In this document: positions 4,253 to 6,535 of the stretch, piece by piece | How positions within the stretch are numbered: the first letter of the stretch is position 1 | How the letters are laid out: every line of letters begins with the position of its first letter | NCBI GenBank assembly: GCA_900542945.1 | Contig: UQPI01000082.1 | Coordinates: 1 to 6,535, forward strand | Direction: 5' to 3' | Origin: an uncultured Collinsella sp. | GTDB taxonomy: Bacteria > Actinomycetota > Coriobacteriia > Coriobacteriales > Coriobacteriaceae | Length of the DNA stretch: 6,535 nucleotides | Position numbers and translations under genes: made by a program | Notes under the pieces: generated by a model | The model's input: the letters and a program-made list of their open reading frames with translations, nothing else | Told to the model about the DNA's origin: nothing | Database searches by the model: none

Positions 4253-6535
4253 AGGCGTGGTCGCGCCAGCCGAGAACGTGCTGCTTCATACCCTCTATGT
4301 CGAGCACGCCTTCGGCAAAGCCCTTGCGCACGAGCTCTTCGGGAACGTACTCGTCGTAGCGATCAAAATAAGGTACCTCGCCGGGATAGACGAGCTCGAT
4401 GGGGTCGAAGTCCTTTTCGACCTCGGCTGCGAGCACCTCAAAGAACGTCTTCTCGTCGGCCTTCATCTTAAACTGCATAAAGTACGGTCGTGAAGGGTCG
4501 AGTCCGCGAAGGCCCAGCTCCGCGGCACATTTAATCTTGAGCATGCGCTCGAGCGCCAAAAAAGCGTAGCTTCCCAACCAGGGGAAGAGCACCCAGGTGT
4601 CGCCGCCCAGGTTAATGAGCGGTTTAGTTCCCGCCCCCGAAATCTCGGCGGTATGACGAGCCTGTGCCAAGCGAGCCCGTGCGTTGCCCATGAGGTACGG
4701 ATATGCCGCGTGCTCGTTGAGCGCCTTGCGCATGCGCTCGAGTACGTGTGTATTGATGTCGCCGGGGCAGTCGCCAAAGTAGGCCGGCACACGGCCCTTG
4801 ACCTGCGTGGCAAAGACGGTATGACGCTTCCAGTCCACTTCCTCGACAATCCAGCAGTGTCCGGCGATAGCGATGCGCTCACCGGGCGGTGGGGGATTGA
4901 CGATCGTGCCCAGCTCGGCCGATTCGCTGCGAACGGTAAACTCTTCGTTTTCCTGGAACACAGCGTAGAACTTAAAGTTGTTGATGATGCGCTCGCCCGC
5001 GAGGCCCACGATGAGCCCACCGCCCTCGGTGACCTGGATGTGGTCGATCTTGATGAGGTGGCGCAGCAGTACGCGATAGTCATCGGCCGAGATGCGATGG
5101 AAATAGCTCAGCGTGAGCACGCGCTGAGCAAGCTCGGCCGGTGTGAGCTCGCCGGTGCTGGCGAGCGTCGACATGGTCTGGTGATAGAGCAAACTGTAGG
5201 GGAGTCGATCGAGCTCGGGTGGCTCGACCCACTTTTCTTCGCGATAGAGTTGTACGAGCGCGATGCCCTGCAGGAGCTTCCAAGGTATCGTTTCGGGCAT
5301 CATCGTGCGCGGCTCGGGCTCCTCCTCGCGCATGACAAACCACATCTCGGGCGGAAGATCGCGGCGGCCCGTGCGCCCCATACGCTGCAAAAAGGAGCTG
5401 ACGGTAAACGGCGCATCGATCTGAAACGCACGTTCCAGACGGCCGATATCGATGCCGAGTTCCAGCGTGGAGGTGGTGACGGTTGTCTGCGCCTGCTCCT
5501 CATCGCGCATGAGTTCCTCGGCCGTCTCGCGCAGCGATGCCGAAAGATTGCCATGGTGGATGAGAAAGCGGTCGGGCTCGTGCCGGCTCTCGCAGTAGCT
5601 GCGCAGCATGGAGCACACGGCCTCTGCCTCCTCGCGCGAATTGGCAAAGACCAAGCACTTGCGCCCGCGGGTGTGTTCGAAGATATAGCCCATGCCGGGA
5701 TCGGCGTTTTCGGGCGCGGTGTCGGTGGGGTTGAGGAGCGCCTGCTCAGCGGCCCGAGGGATATCGACTTCGCCCTCGGGGGCCGAAGAAGTGCGGCGGT
5801 TCCCGGAGGTAGCCTTATCCTGTGCCCGTTCGCGACGTTGACGGCGCTCCTCCTGTGTGAGCTGTCCGCTGCGGCGCATGTCTTTGGTGTCGGCCGGCAG
5901 TGCCGTGGGCGCCACCGCCTCGATGCGCTCGCATGCGAGCACTTCGGCTTCCTGCGGACCTGTGCCTACGAATCCCCGCTGCTGTGCCTGGGGGCCCGAG
6001 TTGTAGAAGTGCTCCATGGAGATGCGCCACACGCGGCGCGGTTCTTCAAAGCGGGGGATAACGCAGTCGCGCCCCGTTCCCTGTGAGAGAAAAGCGCCCG
6101 TGCGCTCGGGGTCGCCGATGGTAGCCGAAAGGCCAATGCGGCGAGGCTGCACGCCGGCCATGTGCGAGAGTCGCTCGATAAGGCAGAGCGTCTGCCCGCC
6201 TCGATCGCCGCGCATGAGCGAGTGGACCTCGTCGATGACGACGTAGCGCAGGTCGCAAAACATGCGCGGGATCGCCATATGCTTATGGATCAGGAGCGCC
6301 TCGAGCGACTCGGGTGTAATCTGCAAAATGCCGCTCGGCTTTTTGATGAGCTTTGCCTTGTGCGACTGCGAAACGTCGCCATGCCAGTGCCAGACGGGGA
6401 TGTCGGCTTCTTCGCACAGGTCATTGAGACGGACGAACTGATCATTGATGAGTGCCTTGAGGGGGCCGATGTAGAGGGCGCCCACGCTCGCGGGCGGGTT
6501 CTCCCAAAAGTCGGTCAGGATGGGAAAGAAGGCTG
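4251..6535 (-). CDS. Lhr-like SF2 DEAD/DEAH-box helicase (N-terminus beyond the window)
   Basis: The frame stays open to the right edge, giving 760 visible residues. The GTG at 6485 is not the real start, because AFFPILTDFWENPPAS precedes it in frame. Helicase motifs, numbered from that valine: Ia PLKAL (8-12), Ib TPESLE (57-62), II DEVH (85-88, bases 6222-6233), III SATI (120-123), IV KCLVFANSR (276-284), IVa HHGNLS (310-315), V TSTLELGIDIG (338-348) and VI QRMGRTGRR (367-375). Motif I (Walker A) must lie outside the window. After the two RecA domains come a probable winged-helix region (about 430-500) and a C-terminal region with CWIVEEVDWKRHTVFATQVKGRVPAYFG (544-571), recalling the Lhr core. 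Lhr proteins are ATP-dependent 3'-5' DNA or RNA-DNA helicases in repair; the substrate here is inferred. A charged segment at about 165-265 separates the RecA domains. The gene converges on the elp3 operon with a 27-base gap. Other large SF2 families cannot be excluded. Confidence 0.87.
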   Translation of the reverse strand, partial: AFFPILTDFWENPPASVGALYIGPLKALINDQFVRLNDLCEEADIPVWHWHGDVSQSHKAKLIKKPSGILQITPESLEALLIHKHMAIPRMFCDLRYVVIDEVHSLMRGDRGGQTLCLIERLSHMAGVQPRRIGLSATIGDPERTGAFLSQGTGRDCVIPRFEEPRRVWRISMEHFYNSGPQAQQRGFVGTGPQEAEVLACERIEAVAPTALPADTKDMRRSGQLTQEERRQRRERAQDKATSGNRRTSSAPEGEVDIPRAAEQALLNPTDTAPENADPGMGYIFEHTRGRKCLVFANSREEAEAVCSMLRSYCESRHEPDRFLIHHGNLSASLRETAEELMRDEEQAQTTVTTSTLELGIDIGRLERAFQIDAPFTVSSFLQRMGRTGRRDLPPEMWFVMREEEPEPRTMMPETIPWKLLQGIALVQLYREEKWVEPPELDRLPYSLLYHQTMSTLASTGELTPAELAQRVLTLSYFHRISADDYRVLLRHLIKIDHIQVTEGGGLIVGLAGERIINNFKFYAVFQENEEFTVRSESAELGTIVNPPPPGERIAIAGHCWIVEEVDWKRHTVFATQVKGRVPAYFGDCPGDINTHVLERMRKALNEHAAYPYLMGNARARLAQARHTAEISGAGTKPLINLGGDTWVLFPWLGSYAFLALERMLKIKCAAELGLRGLDPSRPYFMQFKMKADEKTFFEVLAAEVEKDFDPIELVYPGEVPYFDRYDEYVPEELVRKGFAEGVLDIEGMKQHVLGWRDHA

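Noticed and set aside
4653..6086. Long open frame of 477 codons on the plus strand opposite the helicase
   Set aside because: The minus-strand frame carries helicase motifs in order over the same bases. The plus-strand frame has no recognisable domain and is what GC-biased codon use produces on the antisense strand.
4251..6535. Phage-defence system around the helicase
   Set aside because: Large SF2 helicases occur in defence loci, but no nuclease, methyltransferase or other defence partner is visible beside it; the neighbours are Elp3 and a spermidine-synthase-like protein.

Overview
The window looks like chromosomal DNA from a GC-rich actinobacterium. The combination of a solo Elp3, a spermidine-synthase-like protein and a divergent Lhr-type helicase is most reminiscent of the Coriobacteriia (Collinsella/Olsenella group). 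That placement rests on gene content, codon bias and family resemblance. There is no rRNA or other marker in the window to prove it. I see no mobile element, CRISPR array, tRNA or rRNA.

Layout, left to right. Bases 1-440 hold the 3' part of a gene for an alanine-rich protein that ends in a two-helix membrane segment. An in-frame amber codon at 39-41 interrupts its reading frame. It is translationally coupled (ATGA overlap) to a gene at 437-1339 for a single-pass membrane protein. The outer part of that protein is a DUF4097-like beta-repeat domain with six regularly spaced G/D-S/A-G-D turns. The two genes look like one envelope module closed by a strong hairpin terminator (1387-1425).

A second rightward operon starts immediately after that terminator. 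A good -10 element (TACAAT, 1425-1430) sits exactly where transcription would start at the ATG, so the Elp3-family radical SAM/GNAT tRNA wobble-uridine enzyme (1437-3344) is probably made from a leaderless mRNA. Its TAG stop directly abuts the ATG of a membrane-anchored spermidine-synthase-like Rossmann protein (3345-4223), which has an excellent Shine-Dalgarno sequence inside the end of elp3. The two were probably transcribed together.

On the opposite strand, converging on this operon after a 27-base gap, lies a large SF2 helicase of the Lhr-like type (4251 to beyond the right edge). Its amino-terminal end with motif I is outside the window.

The features most worth a second look are the roughly 90-residue insertion in the Elp3 radical SAM domain, the terminator/leaderless-promoter overlap before elp3, the zero-gap same-frame junction between elp3 and its neighbour, the amber codon in the first gene, and the long charged insertion inside the helicase core.
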